64,000 bases of DNA from Plantactinospora mayteni (lineage in GTDB: Bacteria > Actinomycetota > Actinomycetes > Mycobacteriales > Micromonosporaceae), in contig NZ_BONX01000004.1 in NCBI RefSeq assembly GCF_016862935.1, positions 62,001 to 126,000 on the forward strand. Direction: 5' to 3'. The position numbers and the translations under genes were made by a program. Positions 44,448 to 53,703 of this stretch are shown here, one piece after another. The notes under the pieces were generated by a model. It was given only the letters and a program-made list of their open reading frames with translations. It did not search any database and had not been told where the DNA came from. Position 1 is the stretch's first letter, and each line of letters opens with the position of its first letter.

Positions 44448-45290
44448 ATGGCGGTCGTGGTGCGGCAGAGCGGATCGGAGCCTCCGGCGGGCTTCCGAAT
44501 CGTGCCGGGCGCCGCCGACAGCGAGGTGATCCTGCACGTCCCGCACGCCGGTCGGCTGGTCCCGCCGGAGGTACGCGAAGGGCTGCTGCTCGACGACGCC
44601 GCCCTGGCGGCCGAACTGGCCCGGATGACCGACGCGCACACCGACCTGATCGCGGCCCGGGCCGCCACGTCCGCCCGGCGTACTCCGTGGACGTTCGTGA
44701 ACCTGCTCTCCCGGCTGGTCGTCGACCCGGAGCGCTTCCCGGACGAGCGGGAGTCGATGCGGGCGGTCGGGATGGCCGCCGTCTACACCCGGACCAGCGA
44801 CGGCTCCCGACTGCGCACCGACGACCCGGTCGCCGAGGAGGAGTTGCTCGACCGGTGGTACCGCCCCTACGCCCGCGCGGTCACCGACCTGGTGGACGCC
44901 CGGCTGGCCGTACGGGGCCGGGTGACGATCCTCGACGTGCACTCCTATCCGAGCCGGCGGCTGCCGTACGAGATCGGTGGCGCCGACCGGCCGGCGGTCT
45001 GCCTCGGCACCGATCCGACGCACACCCCGGACTGGCTGCTGGCGGCCGGCCAAGCGGCCTTCTCCGGCTACGGCGGCATCGGCGTGGACACCCCGTTCGC
45101 GGGCTGCTACGTGCCGCTGCGGCACTACGGCCGGGACCGTCGGGTGACCGCCCTGATGGTGGAGATCCGGCGGGACGGCTACCTGGTCGAACCCGGCGGG
45201 CCACCGACCGACGGCCTGGCCACCCTGGCCGGGGCCCTGGCCGCGCTGGTCGACGCGGTGCACGCCCACCCCGACCGCCGCACCGGCTGA
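44448..45290 (+). CDS. N-formylglutamate amidohydrolase family protein, 280 aa
   Basis: Metal-binding and catalytic features of the family are visible: ILHVPHAGRLVP, TDAHTDL, NLLSRLVVDPERFPDE and ILDVHSYPS. These enzymes remove the formyl group of N-formylglutamate at the end of histidine breakdown, though relatives have other substrates. No hut genes are adjacent. ATG at 44448 has no strong ribosome site. Confidence 0.9.
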   Translation: MAVVVRQSGSEPPAGFRIVPGAADSEVILHVPHAGRLVPPEVREGLLLDDAALAAELARMTDAHTDLIAARAATSARRTPWTFVNLLSRLVVDPERFPDERESMRAVGMAAVYTRTSDGSRLRTDDPVAEEELLDRWYRPYARAVTDLVDARLAVRGRVTILDVHSYPSRRLPYEIGGADRPAVCLGTDPTHTPDWLLAAGQAAFSGYGGIGVDTPFAGCYVPLRHYGRDRRVTALMVEIRRDGYLVEPGGPPTDGLATLAGALAALVDAVHAHPDRRTG

Positions 45291-45308
45291 CCCGGCCACC
45301 TCGACCTG

Positions 45309-45374
45309 GAACCCCCGGCGTCCAGCACGGTCGTGACCGGCTCGAACCCCGGCGTCCGGAACAGTCGTGACCGG
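45309..45374. repeat. Two 31-32 bp imperfect tandem repeats
   Basis: Copies at about 45309-45340 and 45344-45374 share GAACCCC(C)GGCGTCC and GTCGTGACCGG. They lie between the FGase stop and the MFS stop. Confidence 0.85.
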
Positions 45375-45444
45375 AGCCGGCTTGTCCGGGCCGGCCGGCC
45401 CGGGCCGGCCAGTGCGGTCGGCCCGGGCCGGATCGTGCCGCGGC

Positions 45445-46971
45445 CTACCGGGTCGGGGAGAGTCCGTCCGCCGCCACGGGTTCGGGGTCCGGGGCCGGTG
45501 GTGCCGGCGGTGCCGTCTCCGGACGGATCACGACCGCCGCGACCACGGCGGCGGCGATGCCACCGACCACCCCGACGATCGCGGTACTGGACATCGCCTC
45601 GACGAAGGCGTCCCGGGCCAGCCGGGCCAGGTTGTCGTCGCCGGTGGCGGTGGCGATCCGCAGGGCGTCCCCGATGGACTCCCGGGCCGCCCCGGTGACC
45701 TCGGCCGGCACCGCCGCCCGGTACGTGGCGGTCAGTACGCTGCCCAACACCGCGACGCTGAGAGCCGCACCGATCTGCTGCACGGTGTCGTTGACCGCCG
45801 AGCCGACGCCGGCCCGTTCCGGCGGCAGGGCGGCGAGCAGGGTGCCGACCGCCGGCGGTCCGGTGACGCCGCTGCCCGCCCCGATCAGGACCAGCGCGAC
45901 GGCCAGCGTCGGATAGCCGTCGGCGGGCCCGATCGAGGCGAGTACGCCGAAACCGGCGGCCATCAGCGACAGCCCGGTGGCGATCGCGACCCGGGCACCG
46001 AACCGCCTGTCGACCAGTACCCCGAGGCCGTTGCAGGCCATCACGGCGACCAGCATCGGTACGAACGCCAGCCCGGCCCGCATTGGCCCGTACCCGAGGA
46101 CGAACTGGAGGTACTGGGTCAGCGCGAGCAGTACGCCGCCGGCGGAGAGCGAGAGCAGCACGATGGAGAGGCTGGCCCCGCCGAAGTTGCGGTCCCGGAA
46201 CAGCGCCATCGGCAGCATCGGCTCGGCGACCCGGCGCTCCCACAGCGCGAACGCGGTGAGCAGCACGGCCGCGCCGACCAGGCCGACGACGGTCGGCGGG
46301 GACGACCAGCCGTCCTTGACCGACGAGATGACCGCCCAGACCAGCGCCGTCATCCCGACCGTGGAGAGCAGCGCACCGACCACGTCGGGCCGGCTGGCCG
46401 GACCGCGTGACTCGGGGATGATCACGAGCGCGGCGACGATGCCGAGGACCGCGATCGGGACGTTGATCAGGAAGATCGAGCCCCACCAGAAGTGCTGCAA
46501 CAGCAGGCCGCCGACGGTCGGGCCGCCCAGGGCGCCGAGCACCAGCACCGAACTCCAGATCGCGATGGCCTTCTTCCGCTCGGACTCGTCGAAGACCGTG
46601 GTGAGGATGGAGAGCGTGCCGGGCATCAGGAAGGCGGCGCCCGCCCCCATCAGGGCCCGGGCCGCGACCAGTTGACCGGGGGTCTGGCAGAACGTGGCCA
46701 GCACGGACGCGCCGCCGAAGACGATCAGGCCGATCACCAGGCCGCGTCGCCGGCCGTGCCGGTCGGAGAGGCTGCCGGCGGTGAGCAGCAGGCCGGCGAA
46801 GACCAGGATGTACGAGTCGAGGATCCACTGGATGTCCGAGGCGCTCGCCCCGAGGTCGCGGATCAGCGACGGGATCGCGATGTTGAGCACCATGTTGTCG
46901 ATGACGGCCACCAGCAGGCTCAGACAGAGCACACCGAGGATCCACCAGCGACGCGGGTGGGGGGTGGACAT
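45445..46971 (-). CDS. MFS drug efflux transporter, DHA2 (14-TM) family, 508 aa
   Basis: Hydrophobic throughout with the length of 14-segment exporters. Motif A-like GSLSDRHGRRRGLVIG and DNMVLNIAIPSL at segment 1 are typical of EmrB/QacA relatives. It exports hydrophobic toxins with proton influx. ATG at 46971 with GAGGT upstream. Divergent from a TetR regulator with a perfect operator between. Confidence 0.94.
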   Translation of the reverse strand: MSTPHPRRWWILGVLCLSLLVAVIDNMVLNIAIPSLIRDLGASASDIQWILDSYILVFAGLLLTAGSLSDRHGRRRGLVIGLIVFGGASVLATFCQTPGQLVAARALMGAGAAFLMPGTLSILTTVFDESERKKAIAIWSSVLVLGALGGPTVGGLLLQHFWWGSIFLINVPIAVLGIVAALVIIPESRGPASRPDVVGALLSTVGMTALVWAVISSVKDGWSSPPTVVGLVGAAVLLTAFALWERRVAEPMLPMALFRDRNFGGASLSIVLLSLSAGGVLLALTQYLQFVLGYGPMRAGLAFVPMLVAVMACNGLGVLVDRRFGARVAIATGLSLMAAGFGVLASIGPADGYPTLAVALVLIGAGSGVTGPPAVGTLLAALPPERAGVGSAVNDTVQQIGAALSVAVLGSVLTATYRAAVPAEVTGAARESIGDALRIATATGDDNLARLARDAFVEAMSSTAIVGVVGGIAAAVVAAVVIRPETAPPAPPAPDPEPVAADGLSPTR

Positions 46972-46992
46972 GCGGACCTCCGCTCGTACAGC

Positions 46993-47031
46993 GTTCGAGA
47001 ATTCTCGAACACCGTACCAGTAATCTCGAAC
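46993..47031. promoter_or_regulatory. TetR operator region
   Basis: A perfect 18-bp palindrome GTTCGAGAATTCTCGAAC (46993-47010) plus a third half-site TCTCGAAC at 47024-47031. The outer sequence is also roughly mirrored. It sits between both divergent starts and overlaps where both promoters must be. Confidence 0.85.
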
Positions 47032-47076
47032 AGCGTACGACGGTCGGTAGACTGACGGGGTCGAAAGGACTCCTGG

Positions 47077-47817
47077 ATGCCGCAGAAATCGGACCCGTTC
47101 ACCAGCTCGGTGTGGCTGCGCCCGCCCCGGACCCGGGGCCAACAGCCGACGCTGGGCCGCGAGCAGATCGTCCGTACCGCGATCGAACTGCTGGACGCGG
47201 AGGGAGCGGCCGGGCTGAGCATGCGCCGGCTCGGCACCCGGCTGGGTTCGGGCGCCACCTCGGTGTACTGGTACGTGACGAACAAGGACGAACTGCTCGA
47301 ACTCGCGGTCGACGAGGTGATGGGCGAGGTCTACGTACCCGAGGCCGGCGACACGAGCTGGCGGGTCGGCGCGTCGGTGCTGACCACCGGTACCCGGGCG
47401 ATGCTGCTCCGCCACCCGTGGGTGATCGGCCTGCTCGGGGTACGCCCGAACCTCGGGCCGAACGCGATGCGTATCGGCGAGCGCACCGTGGCGCTGCTCT
47501 CCGAGGCAGGCTTCGCCGGACTGCAACTCTCGCACGCGAGTTCGCTGCTGACCTCCTACGCGATCGGCTCGGCGACGACCATCTCGGCGATGGTCACCAG
47601 CATGCGGCAGTCCGGCATGTCGATGAGCGAGATCGCGGAGAAACTGGAGTCCCGCCTCGGGCAGATCGCCGGCGACCATCCGCACTACGACAAATGGCGG
47701 CAGGAGACCGGGACAGCCGCGTACTCCCCGGAACGGATCTGGGACGAGAGCTTCATGTTCGGGCTGGACCGGTTGCTCGACGGGCTGGAGCTGTGGCTGA
47801 ACCGACCGGATCGGTGA
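47077..47817 (+). CDS. TetR-family repressor of the MFS transporter, 246 aa
   Basis: HTH at about 22-68 (GREQIVRTAIELLDAEGAAGLSMRRLGTRLGSGATSVYWYV). The C-terminal half is the all-helical ligand domain of the tetracycline-repressor-C type. It is divergent from an efflux pump and next to the palindrome it should bind. Its stop codon lies in the first copy of a 23-bp tandem repeat. Confidence 0.95.
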   Translation: MPQKSDPFTSSVWLRPPRTRGQQPTLGREQIVRTAIELLDAEGAAGLSMRRLGTRLGSGATSVYWYVTNKDELLELAVDEVMGEVYVPEAGDTSWRVGASVLTTGTRAMLLRHPWVIGLLGVRPNLGPNAMRIGERTVALLSEAGFAGLQLSHASSLLTSYAIGSATTISAMVTSMRQSGMSMSEIAEKLESRLGQIAGDHPHYDKWRQETGTAAYSPERIWDESFMFGLDRLLDGLELWLNRPDR

Positions 47818-47856
47818 CCGCCCCCGGCCGAGGTCGGTGACCGCTCCCGGCCGAGG
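47811..47856. repeat. 23-bp tandem duplication at the end of the TetR gene
   Basis: Copies at 47811-47833 and 47834-47856 differ at one base. The first contains the TetR stop codon, so the duplication includes a second in-phase-looking copy beyond it. Confidence 0.9.
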
Positions 47857-47947
47857 GCCGGGACGGTGACTCCCGCACCGGACGCCGGGCCGCCGGGCCG
47901 GTCCCGGCGGCATGCTTCGGAGCCGGCAACTCGGGAATAACCGCCCG

Positions 47948-48991
47948 ATGCTCGGCTTTCTCCCCGCCACGCCCTGGCCGCTCGGTGTGAGCGTCGGCGT
48001 CTTCGCCGTCGCCGGCCTGGTCACGATCCTCGGCAGCATCCGGCTCGTGGCCCTGGGCGACGCCCTGGCGGACCGGACCGGCTGGGGCGAGGCCGTCTTC
48101 GGCGTGGTCTTCTTCGGCGTCGCGACCGGGCTCTCCGGAATCGTGATGACCGCGGTCACCGCGGCCGGCGGCCATCCACAGCTCGGCTACAGCAACGCGG
48201 TCGGCGGGATCGCCGCCCAGACCACCGCGGTCGCGGTCGCCGACGCCTTCCACCGCCGGGTCAATCTCGAACACGCCGCCGCCTCGCCGTCGAACCTGCT
48301 CTTCGGCTGCCTACTGATCGCCCTGCTCGCCCTCGCGCTGCTGGGCAGTTACAGCCCGAACGTCACCATCGGCGGCATCCACCCGGTGTCGGTCGCGATC
48401 GTCGCCTGCTATCTCGGCGGGCTCCGACTCATCCGCACCGCCGGCACCAGACCGATGTGGCAGGCCGTCGGCACCACCGAGACGCAACCCGACGTACCGC
48501 AGGACCACGGCGCCCTCGACAACCAGAGCATGCGCAGCCTGTGGGGGCGGTTCGCCCTGGTCGGCGTCCTCGTCGCGGCCAGCGGCTGGGCGGTGTCGCT
48601 GGCGGCCGAGAGCGTCGTCGAGACCACCGACCTGAGCGCCGGGTTCACCGGCGGAGTCCTGCTCGGCATCGTCAACGGGCTGCCGGAGACGGTCACCGCG
48701 ATCGCCGCCGTACGCCGGGGTGCGGTCACCCTCGCCGTCGCCGCCGTACTCGGTGGGAACATCCTCGACGTGATCACCCTGGTGGTCGGGGACGTCGCGT
48801 ACCGGCAGGGCTCGATCTACCACGCCGCCGGCAACGAGGACCTGTTCATCACCACCAGCGGGCTGTTCATGACCGCGATCCTGCTCGGCGGGCTGCTCGT
48901 CCGGCAGACCTGCGGCTGGGGACGACTCGGCTTCGAGGGCGTACTGCTGCTGGCCACGTATCTCGGGATGACCATCGTGCTGGCCACCTGA
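47948..48991 (+). CDS. Sodium/calcium exchanger-like (CaCA) membrane protein, 347 aa
   Basis: About 10 membrane segments in two halves. The second half has the exchanger alpha-repeat GGVLLGIVNGLPETVTAIAAVRRG and GGNILDVITLVVGD; the first half has the matching region around SNAVGGIAAQTTAVAVAD. It should move Ca or another cation. The ATG at 47948 is preferred for its position before the first segment; an ATG at 47912 would add 12 residues. Confidence 0.85.
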   Translation: MLGFLPATPWPLGVSVGVFAVAGLVTILGSIRLVALGDALADRTGWGEAVFGVVFFGVATGLSGIVMTAVTAAGGHPQLGYSNAVGGIAAQTTAVAVADAFHRRVNLEHAAASPSNLLFGCLLIALLALALLGSYSPNVTIGGIHPVSVAIVACYLGGLRLIRTAGTRPMWQAVGTTETQPDVPQDHGALDNQSMRSLWGRFALVGVLVAASGWAVSLAAESVVETTDLSAGFTGGVLLGIVNGLPETVTAIAAVRRGAVTLAVAAVLGGNILDVITLVVGDVAYRQGSIYHAAGNEDLFITTSGLFMTAILLGGLLVRQTCGWGRLGFEGVLLLATYLGMTIVLAT

Positions 48992-49095
48992 GTCCGTACC
49001 CGATCGGCGGCCGGCGCCGGCCCGCGGGCCGCGACCACCGACGACCGGCTACGTTTGGTGGCCACACCAAGCGCGACGAGGAGGCCGGACGTTCG

Positions 49096-50424
49096 GTGGA
49101 CGGCTACGGGTTACAGCTGGCACTGGTTCTGTTCCTGGTACTGGTCAACGCGGCGTTCTCCGGCAGCGAGATGGCGCTGGTGTCGCTGCGGGATAGCCAG
49201 ATCCAACGGCTGGAGCGGCAGTCGCGCGGCGGGCGGGTACTGGCGAAGCTGGCCCGGGACCCGAACCGGTTCCTGGCCACCATCCAGATCTTCATCACCC
49301 TGGCGAACTTCCTCGCCTCGGCCGCCGCCGCCGTCTCGCTGGCCGCTCCCCTGGTGCCACTGCTCGGCTTCCTCGGCTCGGCCGCGGAACCCGCCTCCGT
49401 CATCCTGGTGACGCTCCTGCTCACCTTCGTCAGCCTGGTCCTCGGCGAACTGGTGCCGAAGCGGATCGCGATGCAGCGGGCCGAGGGCTGGTCGCTGGTG
49501 GTGGCCCGGCCGCTCGACCTGCTCTCCGGGTTCTCCCGGCCGGCGGTCTGGCTGCTCAGCAAGTCCACCAACGCGGTCGTCCGGCTCGCCGGTGCCGACC
49601 CGGAAGGCGGCCCGGAGGAGGTCAGCCCCGAGGAGTTGCGGGAGATGGTCACCGCCCAGCGCGGGCTCTCCGCCGAGCACCGCACCATCATCAGCGGTGC
49701 GTTCGAGATCGCCGACCGGATCCTGCGGGAGATCCTGGTACCGCGCGGCCAGGTCGTCACCCTGCACGCCGAACTGCCCACCGGGGCGGCGCGGCGGCTG
49801 CTCGCCGAGTCCGGGCACAGTCGCGCCCCGGTCGTCAGCCGGGGCGGCCTCGACGACGTGATCGGCGTCGTGCACCTGCGGGACCTGCTCGACGACGACG
49901 CCGGTACGGTCGCCGAGCACGTCGCCCCGGCGCTGTTCCTGCCGGAGACCCTCGGGGTGACCGACGCCCTGCGCCAGATGCGCCAGCAGCGTCAGCAGTT
50001 CGCCGTGGTGGTGGACGAGCGCGGGGCCAACGACGGCATCGTGACGATGGAGGACCTCATCGAGGAGATCGTCGGCGAGATCTACGACGAGACGGACCGC
50101 GATGTCCAGGCCGTGGTCCGGCATCCCGACGGGACGCTCCTGGTCGCCGGCACGTTTCCGATCCACGACCTGCCCGACATCGGGCTCCGACTCGACGAGC
50201 CCGACGACGGCGACTACACCACCGTCGCCGGTCTGGTCCTCGCCCGCCTCGGGCACATCCCGACCGCGCCCGGCGAGACCGTCGAACTGCCGGCCTTCGC
50301 CGCGCAGGTCGAAGAGATCGACCGGCACGCCATCACCAAGGTACGGCTCCGCCCCCGGCCGACCGGGACGACCGGCGGCGAGCCGGAGGGCGACCCGGCC
50401 GGCGCCGTCGCCGAACGCCGCTGA
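49096..50424 (+). CDS. CNNM/HlyC-CorC family membrane protein with CBS domains, 442 aa
   Basis: DUF21/CNNM membrane domain about 1-190 (NAAFSGSEMALVSLRDSQIQRLERQSRGG, GELVPKRIAMQRAEGW), two CBS domains about 200-330 (ILVPRGQVVTLHAELP ... DDGIVTMEDLIEEIVGEIYDE) and a CorC_HlyC domain at the end. These proteins take part in Mg or Co efflux. GTG at 49096; GAGGAGG lies a little far upstream. Confidence 0.92.
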   Translation: MDGYGLQLALVLFLVLVNAAFSGSEMALVSLRDSQIQRLERQSRGGRVLAKLARDPNRFLATIQIFITLANFLASAAAAVSLAAPLVPLLGFLGSAAEPASVILVTLLLTFVSLVLGELVPKRIAMQRAEGWSLVVARPLDLLSGFSRPAVWLLSKSTNAVVRLAGADPEGGPEEVSPEELREMVTAQRGLSAEHRTIISGAFEIADRILREILVPRGQVVTLHAELPTGAARRLLAESGHSRAPVVSRGGLDDVIGVVHLRDLLDDDAGTVAEHVAPALFLPETLGVTDALRQMRQQRQQFAVVVDERGANDGIVTMEDLIEEIVGEIYDETDRDVQAVVRHPDGTLLVAGTFPIHDLPDIGLRLDEPDDGDYTTVAGLVLARLGHIPTAPGETVELPAFAAQVEEIDRHAITKVRLRPRPTGTTGGEPEGDPAGAVAERR

Positions 50425-50505
50425 GGACCCGGAGGGTGTGTACCGGAGATCCACGATCTACCGTGGAGCGATCGCGTTCGCTACGGGAATCCTGAGGATG
50501 GCCAA

Positions 50506-51315
50506 GTGACGAAGGAAGCGCTGCCGCCAGACCGTGTACGGCCGGACGGGCTCGACACCGGCGTGCCGCACTCCGCGCGGATCTGGAACTACTGGATGGG
50601 GGGCAAGGACAACTTCGCCGCCGACCGAGAGGCCGGTGAGGCATACCGGAGCCAGTTCCCCGGCATCGTCCCGCTGGCCAAGCAGTCCCGGCGCTTCCTG
50701 ATCCGGGCCGTGCACCACCTCGCGGCCGAGGCGGGCATCCGCAACTTCCTCGACATCGGCACCGGCCTGCCGACCCTGGAGAACACCCACCAGGTGGCCC
50801 AGCGGGCCGCCCCGGAGTCCCGGATCGTCTACGTCGACAACGACCCGCTGGTGCTGACGCACGCCCGCGCGCTGCTCAGCAACACCACCCCGGAGGGCGT
50901 CACCGACTACGTCGACGCGGACTTCCACGATCCCGACCGGATCATCGCCGACGCCCGGAACATCCTGAACTTCAACCAGCCGATCGCGGTCATGTTCATG
51001 GGGGTACTCGGGCACGTCGCCGACCACGAGGAGTCCCGGTCCATTGTGGCCCGGGTGATGGCGGCCGTGCCCAGCGGCAGCTACCTGGTCCTCTGGGACA
51101 GCACCAACACCACCGAGGGATTCGACGAGGCCCAGCAGGGCTACGACGACACCGGCGCGGTCCCGTACGTCCTGCGCAGCCCGGAGCAGGTCGAACGCTG
51201 CTTCGACGGTCTCACCCTGCTGGAGCCGGGCATCGTCTCCATCTCGCGGTGGCGCCCGGAGAGCGCCGACGCGGAGCCGGTCGACGGGCACGGCGGCATC
51301 GGGTTCAAAGCCTGA
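50506..51315 (+). CDS. DUF574 SAM-dependent methyltransferase, 269 aa
   Basis: Carries the DUF574 hallmark SARIWNYWMGGKDNFAADR near residue 22 and FLDIGTGLPT as motif I. This family is abundant in actinomycetes; its substrates are mostly unknown. GTG start at 50506. Followed at once by a hairpin made of duplicated sequence. Confidence 0.92.
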   Translation: MTKEALPPDRVRPDGLDTGVPHSARIWNYWMGGKDNFAADREAGEAYRSQFPGIVPLAKQSRRFLIRAVHHLAAEAGIRNFLDIGTGLPTLENTHQVAQRAAPESRIVYVDNDPLVLTHARALLSNTTPEGVTDYVDADFHDPDRIIADARNILNFNQPIAVMFMGVLGHVADHEESRSIVARVMAAVPSGSYLVLWDSTNTTEGFDEAQQGYDDTGAVPYVLRSPEQVERCFDGLTLLEPGIVSISRWRPESADAEPVDGHGGIGFKA

Positions 51316-51326
51316 CCTCCGGCACC

Positions 51327-51362
51327 GGCCGCTTCCTGAATGCGGTCAGTCAGGAAGCGGCC
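51327..51362 (+). terminator. Hairpin between two converging genes
   Basis: GGCCGCTTCCTGA (51327-51339) pairs exactly with TCAGGAAGCGGCC (51350-51362), 11 bases after the DUF574 stop. It can terminate from either side. Its right arm is a copy of the 3' end of the converging LTA-synthase-like gene. Confidence 0.75.
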
Positions 51363-51424
51363 TGCGGCCCGAACCACCCGGTCAGGAAGCGGCCTGCGAT
51401 CAGGAAGCGGCCTGCGGCCCGAAC
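51350..51424. repeat. Repeated copies of the LTA-synthase-like gene 3' end
   Basis: A 25-bp unit occurs exactly at 51350-51374 and 51400-51424, with a 17-bp partial copy at 51382-51398. The 51400 copy is the true 3' end including the stop codon of the minus-strand gene. Confidence 0.9.
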
Positions 51425-53277
51425 GCAGTCAGGAAGCGGTCCCGGAAGGCGTCCATCCGCCAGACCGGCGCCTGCTGGCCCGGCCTCAGGCCGTCCTGCC
51501 AGCCCCATCGGGAGATCCGGTCCAGCACCGCCGGGTCGTGCGCCACGATGGTGATCGGCACGTCCCGGTTGGCATCGGTACCGGTGACCATCGGGGAGGG
51601 CTGGTGGTCACCGAGGAAGACGACCACGGTGTCGTCGTCGCCGTACTTCTCGACGTAGGAGACCAGGCTGTTCAGCGAGTACTCGATGGACCGCCCGTAC
51701 TCGGCACGCATCTTGGCCGGGTCGGCCCAGAGTACTCGCTTCGGCTCACCCTCCTTCGCCATCGGCGCGAAGACCGATCCGTCGCCGAGGTCGGCCCAGT
51801 CCACGAGCCGGGGAAGGGGCGTCCAGGGCGCGTGACTCGACACCAGGGTTATCCCCGCCATCAGCGGGGCCGGGTTCGGCGTCCCGTGTTCGTACCGCTC
51901 GAACGCGGCCAGGACGTACTGGTCGGGCATGGTGGCCCAACTGAACTTCGGGCCGTGGTAGCCGAGCTGCCTCGAGTCGTAGACCTTCTCGTAGTCGTAC
52001 AGCTCTCCCTCGGGCCAGGCCCGGGTGACGCCCGGCATGATGCCGACGGTCCGCCAGCTCGCCCGCCGGAAGGCGCCGGAGAGGGTCAGCCGGTCGGTCG
52101 CGACGATGTTGCGGTACCGCTGCTGGTTGTCGATCCAGAGCCCGGACTGGAACGTGGAGTGGGCCAGCCAGCTGCCGCTGCCCATCGTCGGTGAGGTGAG
52201 GAAGGCGCTGCGCGAGCCGAAGCCGGCGGCGGCCAACCGCCCCGTACCGGCGTCGAGTGCCGCACCGACCTGCGGCGCGAACTCCGGGTCCTCGACCGCG
52301 TCCCGCCCGTAGCTCTCGACGAAGACCAGCAGGACGTCCTTGCCGCGCAGGCCGGTGAGCAACTGGTCGCCGGGGACGTCCCGGAAGGCGTCCACGGTGG
52401 CCAGCCGCTCGAACTCCTGCTGGCTGTGCAGGCCGTTGCGGATCTGGTGCGCGCGCCCGTGTGCCAGGCCCGCCGTGTTCCGGGCCGCCACCGGTATGCC
52501 GGGGACGATCTGCACGCCGAGTACCGCACAGGCGAGCCAGGCCGCGCCGAGCACCACGACGGTACGCGTCGCGGCGACACTGTGCCGGGCCACCAGGCGG
52601 GTCAGCCGAAGCACCGCCAGGGTCATCAGCACGAGTACCGCGACGACGAGCAGCACGGCCACGATCGCCGTACCGATCGCGCCGACCCGGCCGAACGAGT
52701 CGGTGAGGAACGAGATCGCGTCGTCCAGCAGTACCCAGTCGAGGACCGGGTCGAACTGCCGGGCGAGTACGGCGTAGAAGCCCAGATCCACGACCTTGAG
52801 CAGGCCCAGCAGACCAAGGCCGACGCCACCGAGTACGGCCGCAGCCAGTCGCGCCCCCGGTCGCAGCACGAGGACGAGGCCGACGCCGAGGAGTGCCTCC
52901 AGCGGAATGCGGGCGAAGGTGCCGAGGGTGAGCTGGGCCGGTTTGTTCCCGGCGGTGAGGGCGACCAGCACGAGCAGGGCCGCCAGTACCGTCGTCGCCT
53001 GCGCCGCGATCCGCCGAGCGGTCGAACGCTCCGGCTCTCCGGCCACCCGCACACCGGTACCGTCGCCGTGACCTCCACCGTCGCTGTCGCTGTCGGTGTC
53101 GGTGTCGGTGTCGACGGCGGAGGCGGTGTCGCTGTCGGTGTCGGTGTCGGTGTCGACGGCGGGGGCGGGGGCGGGGGCGGTCGGGGCGTCTTCGGGGTGT
53201 CCGTCCGGCAGCGGGTCGTCCCTCGTGGTCGTCTGTTCCTGGCCCGACACCTGACGGAGGCGTGTGAAGAGTGACAA
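51400..53277 (-). CDS. LTA-synthase-like membrane sulfatase-fold protein, 625 aa
   Basis: Residues 1-90 are an acidic cytoplasmic tail with repeated Asp-Thr/Ser units. About five membrane segments follow (93-265). The extracellular sulfatase/phosphatase-fold domain starts near 300 with VLLVFVESYGRD, has FLTSPTMGSGSW (nucleophile Ser/Thr region) and VVFLGDHQPSP (metal-binding Asp-His). It resembles lipoteichoic-acid synthases and related phosphoglycerol transferases. TTG start at 53277 with AGGAGAGG upstream; rare start, so uncertain. Confidence 0.88.
   Translation of the reverse strand: MSLFTRLRQVSGQEQTTTRDDPLPDGHPEDAPTAPAPAPAVDTDTDTDSDTASAVDTDTDTDSDSDGGGHGDGTGVRVAGEPERSTARRIAAQATTVLAALLVLVALTAGNKPAQLTLGTFARIPLEALLGVGLVLVLRPGARLAAAVLGGVGLGLLGLLKVVDLGFYAVLARQFDPVLDWVLLDDAISFLTDSFGRVGAIGTAIVAVLLVVAVLVLMTLAVLRLTRLVARHSVAATRTVVVLGAAWLACAVLGVQIVPGIPVAARNTAGLAHGRAHQIRNGLHSQQEFERLATVDAFRDVPGDQLLTGLRGKDVLLVFVESYGRDAVEDPEFAPQVGAALDAGTGRLAAAGFGSRSAFLTSPTMGSGSWLAHSTFQSGLWIDNQQRYRNIVATDRLTLSGAFRRASWRTVGIMPGVTRAWPEGELYDYEKVYDSRQLGYHGPKFSWATMPDQYVLAAFERYEHGTPNPAPLMAGITLVSSHAPWTPLPRLVDWADLGDGSVFAPMAKEGEPKRVLWADPAKMRAEYGRSIEYSLNSLVSYVEKYGDDDTVVVFLGDHQPSPMVTGTDANRDVPITIVAHDPAVLDRISRWGWQDGLRPGQQAPVWRMDAFRDRFLTAFGPQAAS
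53089..53162. repeat. 32-bp direct repeat encoding Asp/Thr units
   Basis: Exact 32-bp copies at 53089-53120 and 53131-53162, made of GTCGGT-type units. They build the acidic tail of the LTA-synthase-like protein. Confidence 0.9.
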
Positions 53278-53703
53278 CCCGAAGATCCTCTCCTGGAGGC
53301 CGTGTTGGCGAGGCGGGCCGGGCGCGCAGGGCGTGGCCGCACGTGAGCTAGAACGGGATTCCGACGCCTACGGTTCAACGAGCCTCTCCGAACACCCCTT
53401 GCGGTCCGTCGTGCCGGCAGGTGACGCGCGGGCGCGACCGCCACGCGGTCCAGGTGGGAAAGGGCTCGACCACCGCGCCGGACCTCGACCAACGGGTTGA
53501 CCAACGGGTCGGCCGGCGGGGCCAACGGGTCGGCCGGCGGATTGGCCGGCGGATTGGCCGGCGGATTGGCCGGCGAGCGCTCTGGGCAGCGCGGTTGCGC
53601 AATCACGCAACCAATCGACATGGTGATCTTGTCGGCCCGAGACATCGGTGCCGTCCTGTGTTTGTATCACGACGTACCGATTCCCGGGGGGAGGGAGTTG
53701 TCC
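53278..53703. other. 426-bp non-coding interval with minisatellite
   Basis: Holds the divergent promoters of the LTA-like gene and the regulator. Apart from the repeats near 53490-53575 I see no gene or RNA. Confidence 0.65.
53532..53575. repeat. 12-bp minisatellite GGCCGGCGGATT
   Basis: Three exact units (53532-53543, 53544-53555, 53556-53567) and a partial fourth. Preceded by two copies of CCAACGGGTCGGCCGGCGG-like sequence. It lies 130 bp before the regulator start. Confidence 0.9.

Noticed and set aside
51350-51440. CRISPR-like array
   Set aside because: The units derive from the adjacent gene end and lack unique spacers of equal length.
53368-53670. Gly/Ala repeat proteins in the minisatellite region on either strand
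   Set aside because: They arise from translation of the 12-bp repeat; no ribosome site or other coding sign.
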